Shown piece after piece: positions 17,306 through 24,337 of a DNA stretch of 64,000 nt. Position 1 is the first letter of the stretch. The number at the start of each line of letters is the position of its first letter. A program made the translations under genes and the position numbers. The stretch comes from Chitinophaga pinensis DSM 2588 (GTDB lineage: Bacteria > Bacteroidota > Bacteroidia > Chitinophagales > Chitinophagaceae): the NCBI RefSeq assembly GCF_000024005.1, contig NC_013132.1:5698001-5762000 (forward strand), read 5' to 3'. The notes beneath the pieces are model-generated. The model worked only from the letters and a program-made list of their open reading frames with translations, ran no database searches and was not told the DNA's origin.

Positions 17306-18270
17306 GTAAAGCAATTCTTTTTGATTTTGTGGTAGACAAGGAAAACAACAGGATCAAAGTAGACCGGTCATTTGATGCCCCGCTGGATCTGGTATGGACC
17401 GCCTGGACGGATGCTGAGATCCTTGACCAGTGGTGGGCGCCCAAGCCCTACCGTGCTGAAACAAAATCGATGGATTTCCGTGAAGGTGGCAGATGGCATT
17501 ATGCCATGGTAGGCCCTGAGGGCGATAAACAATGGTGCCTGTTTGATTACGAAACCATTCAACCCGAGCAAAGCTATTCAGGTATCGATGCATTCTGCGA
17601 TGAAAACGGCATATTGAATCCGGATCAGCCCCGTATGCGCTGGAATAACCGCTTTAATGAGCGACCGGATAATACGACTGTCGTGAATATAGAGGTACGC
17701 TTTAATCAGCTGTCCGACCTGGAAACCATCCTTCAGATGGGCTTCAAGGAAGGCTTCTCCATGGGACTGGAAAACCTGGATGCCTATATCAGTGCCCAGT
17801 TTTACCTGAGAAAACAAAAGAAACCGGGCAACAAAGCCAGGGTCTCCTTTTACCTTAATTTTCCTGGTAATACGGAAGAAGCGCTTTTTTTCTATAAATC
17901 CGTTTTTAAGACGGACTTCGTGAATGGCATACAGCGCTTTGGCGATATACCCGCTGACGCAGGAAATCCTCCGATAGCAGAACCAATAAAGAAAATGGTC
18001 TTACATGCGGAATTGCCTTTAATAGGCGGCGCCATCCTGATGGCGACGGATGCCCCGAAAGAAATGGGCTTCAACCTGACACAAGGCAACAATATGCATA
18101 TTAACCTGGAACCTGAAAGCAGAGAAGAAGCGCTACGGATCTTTGAGGCACTGTCAGAAGGTGGCGAAATCACCATGCCGCTGCAGGACATGTTCTGGGG
18201 TGCTTACTACGGTAGTTTTAAGGATAAATACGGCATCAACTGGATGGTCAACTACCAGCAGGCCAACTAA
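17302..18270 (+). CDS. Fusion of an AHSA1/SRPBCC domain and a PhnB-like VOC domain
   Basis: Residues about 1-165 form an SRPBCC (activator of Hsp90 ATPase homologue) domain, recognisable by [20 protein letters not shown] and [12 protein letters not shown]. Residues about 175-322 form a PhnB-like glyoxalase/VOC domain, recognisable by [20 protein letters not shown] and the C-terminal [14 protein letters not shown]. The standalone VOC protein at 43840-44271 is a clear paralogue of this second half. Both domain types bind small hydrophobic or metal-bound ligands. It is translationally coupled to the ArsR-type repressor. Ligand and reaction are unknown; a stress or xenobiotic role is inference. 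Confidence 0.9.
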   Translation: MSKAILFDFVVDKENNRIKVDRSFDAPLDLVWTAWTDAEILDQWWAPKPYRAETKSMDFREGGRWHYAMVGPEGDKQWCLFDYETIQPEQSYSGIDAFCDENGILNPDQPRMRWNNRFNERPDNTTVVNIEVRFNQLSDLETILQMGFKEGFSMGLENLDAYISAQFYLRKQKKPGNKARVSFYLNFPGNTEEALFFYKSVFKTDFVNGIQRFGDIPADAGNPPIAEPIKKMVLHAELPLIGGAILMATDAPKEMGFNLTQGNNMHINLEPESREEALRIFEALSEGGEITMPLQDMFWGAYYGSFKDKYGINWMVNYQQAN

Positions 18271-18297
18271 TTTATTCAACATATATCACGCCATTCC

Positions 18298-18328
18298 AAA
18301 GCCACTGTTCTCAGTGGCTTTCTTTTTT
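18298..18328 (+). terminator. Rho-independent terminator of the ArsR/AHSA1-VOC operon
   Basis: Stem AAAGCCACTG / CAGTGGCTTT with a four-base loop, followed by CTTTTTT. It closes the two-gene operon and separates it from the metallo-beta-lactamase gene 32 bases on. Confidence 0.9.
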
Positions 18329-18359
18329 CCTACATTCGCAGTCTTCAAATATCTTACGC

Positions 18360-19244
18360 ATGACATTGCCTAAAAAATTGTTACCCATTGCCTTAATAGC
18401 GGCCCTGATCGGAGGAATGACACCCCGGAGTCAGGCACAAAAACTGATAAAAGACCTGTATGTCGATAAAGAATGGTCGGCAGATTACCAGCCGTTCCGC
18501 ATTGCAGGAAATCTCTACTATATCGGTACATATGACCTGGGTATGTTCCTTATCACAACACCTAAAGGGCATATCCTGATCAATACAGGAGTAGCCGGTT
18601 CTGATACACTGATCAAAGCGCACATGAAGACGCTGGGGTTCAAATTTAAAGATATCCGCATCCTGCTGACCACACACGCGCACTACGATCATGTTGGGGC
18701 CATGGCAGCCGTTAAACAACAGACACATGCCAAAATGATGGTCAACGAGAAAGATGCCGCTTTACTGGCAGATGGCGGCAATTCTGATTATGTCATGGGA
18801 GGCAAAGGCAGTATGTTCTTACCCGTCAAAGCAGACAGGCTGCTACACGACGGCGACAGCATACAACTTGGCGGCATGAAGATCGTAATGCGGCAGCATC
18901 CGGGTCATACGCCCGGCGCTAACAGTTTCCTGTTTGATGTAAAAGACGCTGTACGTACTTACAAGGTATTGATCGCCAACATTCCTTCTATACTGAATGA
19001 TACGAAACTAAGCGGCATGCCTTTGTACCCGGAAGTAGGTAAAGATTATGCGTATACGCTGAAGGCTATGAAAGCACTGAAATTTGACCTGTGGCTGGCC
19101 CCTCATGCCGGTCAGTATGAACTGCATAAAAAACACCAACCGGGGGATGCCTATAATCCCGCCGCTTTTAGTGACCGTGCCGGATATGACGACGTGCTGG
19201 ATGAATGGCAGCAGATATATGATAAACGAGTAAAAGAAGAATAA
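18360..19244 (+). CDS. Metallo-beta-lactamase fold hydrolase, subclass B3-like
   Basis: 294 residues with a signal peptide (about 1-26). The zinc ligands are in place: His106, His108, Asp110 and His111 in THAHYDH, His183 in HPGHTPGA and His249 in APHAGQYELH. The order, the mature start and the absence of a Cys ligand fit subclass B3 of the metallo-beta-lactamases, many of which are chromosomal in Bacteroidetes. It could hydrolyse carbapenems or other beta-lactams, but B3-like folds also include lactonases and other hydrolases, so resistance is not proven. It has its own terminators on both sides and no regulator beside it. Confidence 0.85.
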   Translation: MTLPKKLLPIALIAALIGGMTPRSQAQKLIKDLYVDKEWSADYQPFRIAGNLYYIGTYDLGMFLITTPKGHILINTGVAGSDTLIKAHMKTLGFKFKDIRILLTTHAHYDHVGAMAAVKQQTHAKMMVNEKDAALLADGGNSDYVMGGKGSMFLPVKADRLLHDGDSIQLGGMKIVMRQHPGHTPGANSFLFDVKDAVRTYKVLIANIPSILNDTKLSGMPLYPEVGKDYAYTLKAMKALKFDLWLAPHAGQYELHKKHQPGDAYNPAAFSDRAGYDDVLDEWQQIYDKRVKEE

Positions 19245-19289
19245 ACGAATAATGCCTGGCAGTGGTACTGTCAGGCATTATTCGTTTAT
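19241..19289. terminator. Long hairpin terminator overlapping the metallo-beta-lactamase stop codon
   Basis: An 18-bp perfect stem (19241-19258 / 19272-19289, starting ATAAACG and ending CGTTTAT) plus an inner CAGT / ACTG forms between convergent genes. It includes the TAA of the beta-lactamase gene and may serve both directions. Confidence 0.75.
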
Positions 19290-19358
19290 ATAGTTTCTGG
19301 AGCTAAAGATATAGTGGCCTTCCGAAAAAAGCTAATCACGAAAAGAGCAGACAAAGAC

Positions 19359-20201
19359 TTATTGATCGAAATCCGCGCTGACGGAAATATCCTTCAGTTG
19401 CTCCAGCTCCTCTTTCATAGTGCTCAGTTTTCTGGCGGCCCTGACATAAGCATCCCTTCCCAGGAAAAGATGTAGCGGCGGCGCTGGTTGTCCGACCAAT
19501 GCGATCAGTATAGCAGCAGCCCGATCGGGATCACCGGCCTGTTGTCCATCCATCGCCAGGTACTGTTGTTGTGTTCTTTTTACCAGTTCATATCCTGCTA
19601 TACCCGAAGCGATCTTTGAAAGCGAGTCAGGCGTCAGGAAGCCTGTGCGGAATCCCGAGGGTGCTACGACTGTTACCTTTATTCCAAATTCGCTGACTTC
19701 TTTGGCCAATACTTCCGAGAATGCAGCAATGGCTGCTTTCGTGGCGGAATAGATAGCCCATCCGGGCGCACCTACAAAACCTGCCACGGAACCAATATTT
19801 ATAATATGCCCCGATTGCTGGGTACGCATTACCGGCAGTATACGTTTCACAACTGCTATACCGGCCAATACATTCACCGCAAAGAGCTGACTGATCTCTT
19901 CCGCAGTTGTCTCTTCTACTGTGCCGGTCATGCCATAACCGGCATTATTCACCAGCACATCGATCCTGCCAAAGGCGGCCAGTGTCCGTTCTACGGAGTC
20001 GTCTATACAGTCTGCATTATTCAGATCGACCACCAGCGGCAGAAACCGTTCATTATCTATGAGGCCCACGGCCTTACTCATTTTATGTGCATCGCGGGAG
20101 GTGGCTGCTACCCTGTAACCATTGGCAAGCAATGCTTTTACAAGGGTCAGTCCCAGTCCCTGGGAAGCTCCCGTCACATACCATACTTTTGAATTGTTCA
20201 T
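19359..20201 (-). CDS. Classical SDR family oxidoreductase (about 280 residues)
   Basis: Nucleotide motif TGASQGLG follows WYV near the N-terminus; NNAGYGM is near residue 85; the catalytic block holds Ser in NIGSVAGFVG and IYSATKAA (Tyr and Lys). The length and the YGMTG segment resemble SDRs annotated as ketoreductases acting on small carbonyls. The frame opens at a TTG at 20228, but ATG 20201 starts directly at the Rossmann motif and has a purine-rich stretch before it. It lies downstream of the nitronate monooxygenase operon on the same strand with a 205-base gap, so it may be separate. Confidence 0.9.
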   Translation of the reverse strand: MNNSKVWYVTGASQGLGLTLVKALLANGYRVAATSRDAHKMSKAVGLIDNERFLPLVVDLNNADCIDDSVERTLAAFGRIDVLVNNAGYGMTGTVEETTAEEISQLFAVNVLAGIAVVKRILPVMRTQQSGHIINIGSVAGFVGAPGWAIYSATKAAIAAFSEVLAKEVSEFGIKVTVVAPSGFRTGFLTPDSLSKIASGIAGYELVKRTQQQYLAMDGQQAGDPDRAAAILIALVGQPAPPLHLFLGRDAYVRAARKLSTMKEELEQLKDISVSADFDQ

Positions 20202-20406
20202 CTTACTATGTTTTACAATTACACTCAACAGCTACTGACAACAACCCATCCATGCAGTATTTCCTTTCCGGGCATATGATTATCTGTCCGGGTACTCCCG
20301 GCAAAACCTACTTACCGTAAATATGACAGATGATCATTGTGCACCCGGTTCCACACCAAGATTCTTTTCCCGGGGCGCTGAAGCCTGTTGCAGCACTCCG
20401 CGACTA

Positions 20407-21489
20407 TTATTTTCTACCTCCGAAATACGCTGTTGTTTCTTCCAGCAGCGATTGCATCAATCCGGCGGCTTTTCTATGTTTTAATAACGGGGCAATCTGA
20501 CCACCCCAGAAATAGATCATGTCCCACTGTTCCTTTTCAAGCGCCGCTTTACGTAGAGATGACAGGAAGGTAGTCTGTAAAGGAAAGGGCAGAAAGTTCT
20601 TTGTATCGGGCGCCAGCGTTGAAGTAATCCTGTTGGCGATTCCCCGGCCCAACCTACCGGTAAAGGCGCGGGTCAATGTGGTTTGTCGGGCTGCATCAGA
20701 GAACAGCATTTCCCTGTGTAAAGGCGTCGCATTTGATTCCTCACAGGCCAGGAAGGCCGTACCTATCTGCACCGCATCTGCTCCCAGTGTCAGTGCCGCA
20801 GCAATTCCCTTTCCATTGGCAATGCCTCCTGCCGCGATCACCGGGGTCTTTACCTTTTCTCTGATCAGTTGCACCAGGACGAAAGTACCGGTTGTAGAAG
20901 CTTCTGCAGATTGGAGGAAGGAAGGACGGTGTCCACCAGACTCAAACCCGGAAGCCACGATCAGATCTACGCCTGCTGCTTCCAACGCGATCGCTTCATC
21001 CGGTGTGGTAGCGGCGCCGATTGTGACAATACCGGCCTTACGACATTGTTCCAGTATATCTGCGGATGGAATACCAAACATAAAGCTGAATACCGGTGGT
21101 TTCCGGTCCAGGATCACGGCTACCTGGTCTTCAAACCGTGAGCGGAATGGTCCTGGCTTCTCAGGTAATGCAATACCCAGTTGATCGAAATAAGGCCGGA
21201 AGACGTCCTGCGTGTGTCTAAACTGTTCGTCTGTAACCGTGCCATCAACCGCATCTGTATCATTCACCCACAGATTGATATTATACGGTTTATCAGTGGC
21301 GTTTCTGATCTGCTCATCCAGGGCTGCGATCTCCTGCGGACTCATAGAATAGGCTCCAAAGCCGCCTAATCCGCCTGCATTTGACACTGTAGCCACCAAT
21401 TCCACCGAGGACAGATTACCGCCAAAAGGCCCCTGTAAAACAGGATACGTAATGCCTAATAATTCCGATGCTTTTGTCTGATACCACAT
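20407..21489 (-). CDS. Nitronate monooxygenase family flavoprotein
   Basis: A 360-residue TIM-barrel flavoprotein: LLGITYPVLQGPFGG at the N-terminus, GIVTIGAATTPDEAIALEAA in the middle, SGFESGGHRP at the phosphate-binding and catalytic region, and AAGGIANGKGIAAALTLGAD as the FMN phosphate loop. Members oxidise nitronates, toxic nitroalkane anions, with FMN. It is the last gene of a minus-strand run with YceI, tautomerase, SDR and NTF2-like genes, seven bases after the NTF2-like stop, which suggests a detoxification operon. Confidence 0.92.
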   Translation of the reverse strand: MWYQTKASELLGITYPVLQGPFGGNLSSVELVATVSNAGGLGGFGAYSMSPQEIAALDEQIRNATDKPYNINLWVNDTDAVDGTVTDEQFRHTQDVFRPYFDQLGIALPEKPGPFRSRFEDQVAVILDRKPPVFSFMFGIPSADILEQCRKAGIVTIGAATTPDEAIALEAAGVDLIVASGFESGGHRPSFLQSAEASTTGTFVLVQLIREKVKTPVIAAGGIANGKGIAAALTLGADAVQIGTAFLACEESNATPLHREMLFSDAARQTTLTRAFTGRLGRGIANRITSTLAPDTKNFLPFPLQTTFLSSLRKAALEKEQWDMIYFWGGQIAPLLKHRKAAGLMQSLLEETTAYFGGRK

Positions 21490-21496
21490 AGCGCGT

Positions 21497-21949
21497 TTAT
21501 TTACTGATGTCGCTTATCATTTTGTTGACAATCACCCAACGACCCTCAATTTTATGAAAAGAAAGGAATTCGTCGTAAAGAAAGTCATACATTTTTACCA
21601 TGACCCTTGCTACCGCGATCGAATTGATTGTGTCAACGGATATGATCTTCCATTCGAAAGGCTTACCGGAATCCTTCGGACTCTGACGGTTTTTAACGCC
21701 TGTCAGGTATTCTTCCCTGTTTTTAGCGTAAGGTTGTCCCTTTACGTCTCCGAAAAGCAGGGTACCGGGATACAGTATATTGCCCAGGCGGTCTGTATCG
21801 CCCTCATAAATGGCCTTAAAGTAATCATTCTCCAGTACCCCGGCAATAGCGAGGGAGTCCTGCTTATTGTTTTCCATCTTCACAGATTTTTGTGCTTTCA
21901 GTACGGGAATCAGCCCGAACAACAAAGCGGCCAATAAAAGCTTTTTCAT
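21497..21949 (-). CDS. Secreted NTF2-like (lumazine-binding/SnoaL-type) protein
   Basis: About 150 residues with a signal peptide (ending LKAQK). The mature part has the NTF2-like pattern: an N-terminal helix (AGVLENDYFKAIYEGDTDRL), then LYPGTLLFGDVKG and the final strands LSFHKIEGRWVIVNKMI. ATG 21949 is two bases after the stop of the upstream SDR gene; a TTG at 21955 is less likely. Such domains bind small molecules or act as enzymes; no catalytic residues stand out. Cotranscribed with the nitronate monooxygenase gene. Confidence 0.8.
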   Translation of the reverse strand: MKKLLLAALLFGLIPVLKAQKSVKMENNKQDSLAIAGVLENDYFKAIYEGDTDRLGNILYPGTLLFGDVKGQPYAKNREEYLTGVKNRQSPKDSGKPFEWKIISVDTINSIAVARVMVKMYDFLYDEFLSFHKIEGRWVIVNKMISDISK

Positions 21950-21951
21950 GA

Positions 21952-22686
21952 TCAATTCAGGTTATGACCAGCGCCCATACCACCATCTACATTTATAATG
22001 GTACCGCTGATGAAGTCATTTTTTGCTACTGCATATACCATCTGTGCTACATGTTCTACTTCCCCTACCCTGTTCAGCAGATGAATACCTGCGCTCTGGT
22101 CTGCATCCTCACCATGCATCGGTGTGCGGATCACACCGGGAGCGATGGTATTGACACGGATATTCTGTTTACCAAATTCAGCGGCCAGTTGCAGGGTCAG
22201 CGAGTGGATCGCGCCTTTGGAAGATATCGGCGCGGTAGATGGCGCTCCGCCTAATGCATGATATACCAGCGGCGTACCGATATTGATGATGGTACCGTCT
22301 TTCTGTTTGAGCATCTGTGGCAGCAGCGCCTGGGTGGTAAAGAAGGTTCCTTTCAGATTTGTGTTCAGGAAACGATCAAGATAAGCTTCGTCTACTTCCA
22401 GGAAAGGTTTTGTTTCATAAATACCGGCATTGTTCACCAGGACATCCACACCGCCGAACCTTTCCAGTGCTACTGCCAGCAGGCGTTCACCGGTACTTTT
22501 ATCTTTTACGTTACCAGCTACCATGGCCAGATTTGTACCTGCGCCCAGCTCCTGATATACCTGTTCCAGTTTTTCGGCGGTGGAGGAGTTGATGACCACA
22601 TTATCGCCTTTATCTAAAAAGTAACGCGCTACTTCTTTACCTATACCTGAGGAAGCGCCGGTTACAATCACTGTTTGCTTTTTCAT
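21952..22686 (-). CDS. SDR family protein lacking the catalytic tyrosine
   Basis: The 244-residue protein has the Rossmann motif TGASSGIG, NNAGIYE near residue 87, and a normal SDR end TIINVDGGMGAGHNLN. The catalytic block reads NIGTPLVYHALGG followed by STAPISSKGAIHSL: the Ser is Thr, and Pro stands where Tyr is expected four residues before Lys. It therefore belongs with the divergent SDRs or uses different chemistry. It sits in the middle of a five-gene operon between a tautomerase and an NTF2-like gene. Confidence 0.87.
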   Translation of the reverse strand: MKKQTVIVTGASSGIGKEVARYFLDKGDNVVINSSTAEKLEQVYQELGAGTNLAMVAGNVKDKSTGERLLAVALERFGGVDVLVNNAGIYETKPFLEVDEAYLDRFLNTNLKGTFFTTQALLPQMLKQKDGTIINIGTPLVYHALGGAPSTAPISSKGAIHSLTLQLAAEFGKQNIRVNTIAPGVIRTPMHGEDADQSAGIHLLNRVGEVEHVAQMVYAVAKNDFISGTIINVDGGMGAGHNLN

Positions 22687-22723
22687 TTGAATATTTTTTA
22701 TGAATGATGTAATGTTTGTCTGT

Positions 22724-22942
22724 TTACTTTTTATCTGCTGTAATCCCTTTTTCTCTCAGTACCGATACCTGCTCTCCGGCAAAACCCCAGTCATCCAGTT
22801 CTATTTCCTGGATCACTACGTGTGTCAACTGAGGATCTTTATTCAGGACATCGGTAATCAGGTCTGTCACCCCTTTGATCAGGGCCTGTTTCTGTTCTCT
22901 GGTAACACCTTCACGGGTTACTTCGATCTTTACGTAAGGCAT
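22724..22942 (-). CDS. 4-oxalocrotonate tautomerase-like protein
   Basis: 72 residues starting MPYVKIEVTREGVTREQKQA. After removal of Met, Pro1 would be the catalytic base of the tautomerase superfamily. Length and the VVIQEIELDDWGFAGE segment suit the 4-oxalocrotonate tautomerase group. These enzymes shift double bonds in 2-hydroxymuconate-type acids or dehalogenate related compounds. It is 26 bases downstream of the yceI-like gene and 37 bases upstream of the SDR gene in the same operon. Confidence 0.9.
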   Translation of the reverse strand: MPYVKIEVTREGVTREQKQALIKGVTDLITDVLNKDPQLTHVVIQEIELDDWGFAGEQVSVLREKGITADKK

Positions 22943-22968
22943 GATGATAAGTTTTGAGCCAAAGCTGC

Positions 22969-23487
22969 TTAGGCAGCTTTAGCGGTTAAGGTGATAGATA
23001 ATTCGAAGTCGTTGTAGATCAGGGTATCGCCCAGATCTTTGAAGAAATTGCCCGAGCGGAAGCGCATGTCATATTTAGTACGGTCGATGATGATCTTACC
23101 GCTGGCGCTCAGCTGCGTACCATTGACGGTTATAGCTGCATCAAAGCTCACAGGATGTGTGATACCTTTGATCGTAAGGTCTCCGTTGATATGTGTACCT
23201 GACACGGATCTGATGACCAGCGTAGCTTCCGGATACTGTTGTGTAGAGAAGAAATCGTCAGAAACAAGGTGGCCCAGGAACTGCGCATTAGTGGCCAGAT
23301 CAGCGATATCCAGTATTTTGATAGAGGTAGTGTCTACTACAAAGGTACCGCCGGTCAGCTGGTTACCACTGACGCTTAGCTGGCCTTCTTTGATGGCAAT
23401 TGTACCATTATGAGCGCCGGTTACTTTTTTACCAACCCAATCAATATTGCTTTGCGCATTGATAATGTGAAATGTTTGATTTTCCAT
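22969..23487 (-). CDS. YceI-family lipid-binding protein
   Basis: 172 residues with the YceI fold pattern: SNIDWVGKKVTGAHNGTI at the N-terminus, FVVDTTSIKILDI, HLVSDDFFSTQQYPEATLVI and LTIKGITHPVSF. The family forms a small beta-barrel that holds a polyisoprenoid or other lipid-like ligand. No signal peptide is visible, so it is probably cytoplasmic here, unlike periplasmic YceI. It is the first gene of the five-gene operon and follows two Crp-type palindromes. Confidence 0.92.
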   Translation of the reverse strand: MENQTFHIINAQSNIDWVGKKVTGAHNGTIAIKEGQLSVSGNQLTGGTFVVDTTSIKILDIADLATNAQFLGHLVSDDFFSTQQYPEATLVIRSVSGTHINGDLTIKGITHPVSFDAAITVNGTQLSASGKIIIDRTKYDMRFRSGNFFKDLGDTLIYNDFELSITLTAKAA

Positions 23488-23524
23488 TTTATTCGTGTTT
23501 TGTGTTTGCGTTTTGATTACAACA

Positions 23525-23596
23525 CAAATGTCCGTCGGAAAATCGGGGCCGTCATGTGACCTACATCACATCTGGAAATATGTGATTCAGATCACT
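23525..23596 (-). promoter_or_regulatory. Twin Crp-type palindromes and -7 element of the yceI operon
   Basis: Site 1, 23555-23570, is TGTGA-N6-TCACA, an exact match to the E. coli Crp core. Site 2, 23581-23596, is TGTGA-N6-TCACT and overlaps the stop codon of the Crp-type gene. The centres are 26 bases apart. On the minus strand GACATTTG (23525-23532) is a near match to TAnnTTTG; site 1 is centred 37.5 bases above its end, close to where a Crp activator touches polymerase. Confidence 0.75.
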
Positions 23597-24179
23597 TTTC
23601 AGGGGTATACAGGCGGCTGAGGGTTTCCCGGGATACACCCAGGTAAGCGGCAATGAGGTTTTTCGGAACAATATTATACAGCTCCGGATAGAGTGCCAAC
23701 AGCTCCTCGTAGCGGTATTTAACATTGTTATTCATAAACGATAACAGCCTTTTCTGGCTGGCGACGTAGCCTTTATTGGTTCTCCAACGAAAGAAGTATT
23801 CTACATTGTGTATTTCCCGGCATAGTTTTTCCCTGTCTTCATTACTAAGACAAAGTACTTCAGCGTCCGTAATACAGTCTACATTGATAGTCGCCTTATT
23901 ATGGCTATACAATGCATTATAGTCGGAAGTCCACCAGGTCGGCATGGCAAACTGGAGGATGAACATTTTCAGTTCGTCGTTAATAAAGAAAGACTTCAGG
24001 CAACCGGACAATACGAAGTATTCACAGTCTATCGGTCTCCCTTCTGTAACGATGGTTTGTCCTTTCTTATATTGCTGGTATTGGAAATGAGAGAAGATAT
24101 AGTCAAATTGCTCATCTGTGAGCGTTGTTACTTTGCTGATATGTGTCTTTAAGAGTGCTTTTGCATCTGTGATATTCAT
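23592..24179 (-). CDS. Crp/Fnr-family transcription regulator (recognition helix SRETLSR)
   Basis: 195 residues: cyclic-nucleotide-binding-like barrel (about 10-125), then a helix-turn-helix with IAAYLGVSRETLSRLY. The SRETxxR pattern is that of E. coli Crp, where Arg180, Glu181 and Arg185 read TGTGA; two TGTGA palindromes lie just downstream, in front of the yceI operon. The scattered cysteines do not form an Fnr-type cluster. The ligand is unknown. It probably controls the operon at 20407-23487. Confidence 0.92.
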   Translation of the reverse strand: MNITDAKALLKTHISKVTTLTDEQFDYIFSHFQYQQYKKGQTIVTEGRPIDCEYFVLSGCLKSFFINDELKMFILQFAMPTWWTSDYNALYSHNKATINVDCITDAEVLCLSNEDREKLCREIHNVEYFFRWRTNKGYVASQKRLLSFMNNNVKYRYEELLALYPELYNIVPKNLIAAYLGVSRETLSRLYTPEK

Positions 24180-24221
24180 ATGCCGGCTGTCGCTTTACGA
24201 GGCTAAAGGTAGGGATTATTT

Positions 24222-24246
24222 GCGCATGATGTCATGCGCCTTTTTT
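24222..24246 (+). terminator. Terminator-like hairpin in the leader of the RHS toxin gene
   Basis: GCGCATGA / TCATGCGC with loop TG is followed by CTTTTTT on the plus strand, about 90 bases before the RHS start codon. No plus-strand gene lies upstream, so it could act as an attenuator of the toxin gene, or block antisense transcription. Confidence 0.55.
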
Positions 24247-24337
24247 AAGGCAAAAGTCTTATATTACAACCGTTTATTAACTCATTCAGACGTTAACCCG
24301 CTGAATACGCCATAGTGACCCAAAAATCAGTTCGTGT

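Noticed and set aside
20519..21184. A 221-codon plus-strand frame opposite the nitronate monooxygenase gene
   Set aside because: Low-complexity Ala/Ser/Pro-rich translation antisense to a conserved enzyme.
23592..24179. Calling this regulator Fnr (oxygen sensor) or Crp (cAMP receptor) by name
   Set aside because: There is no N-terminal cysteine cluster and no clear cAMP-contact motif, so only the family name is safe.
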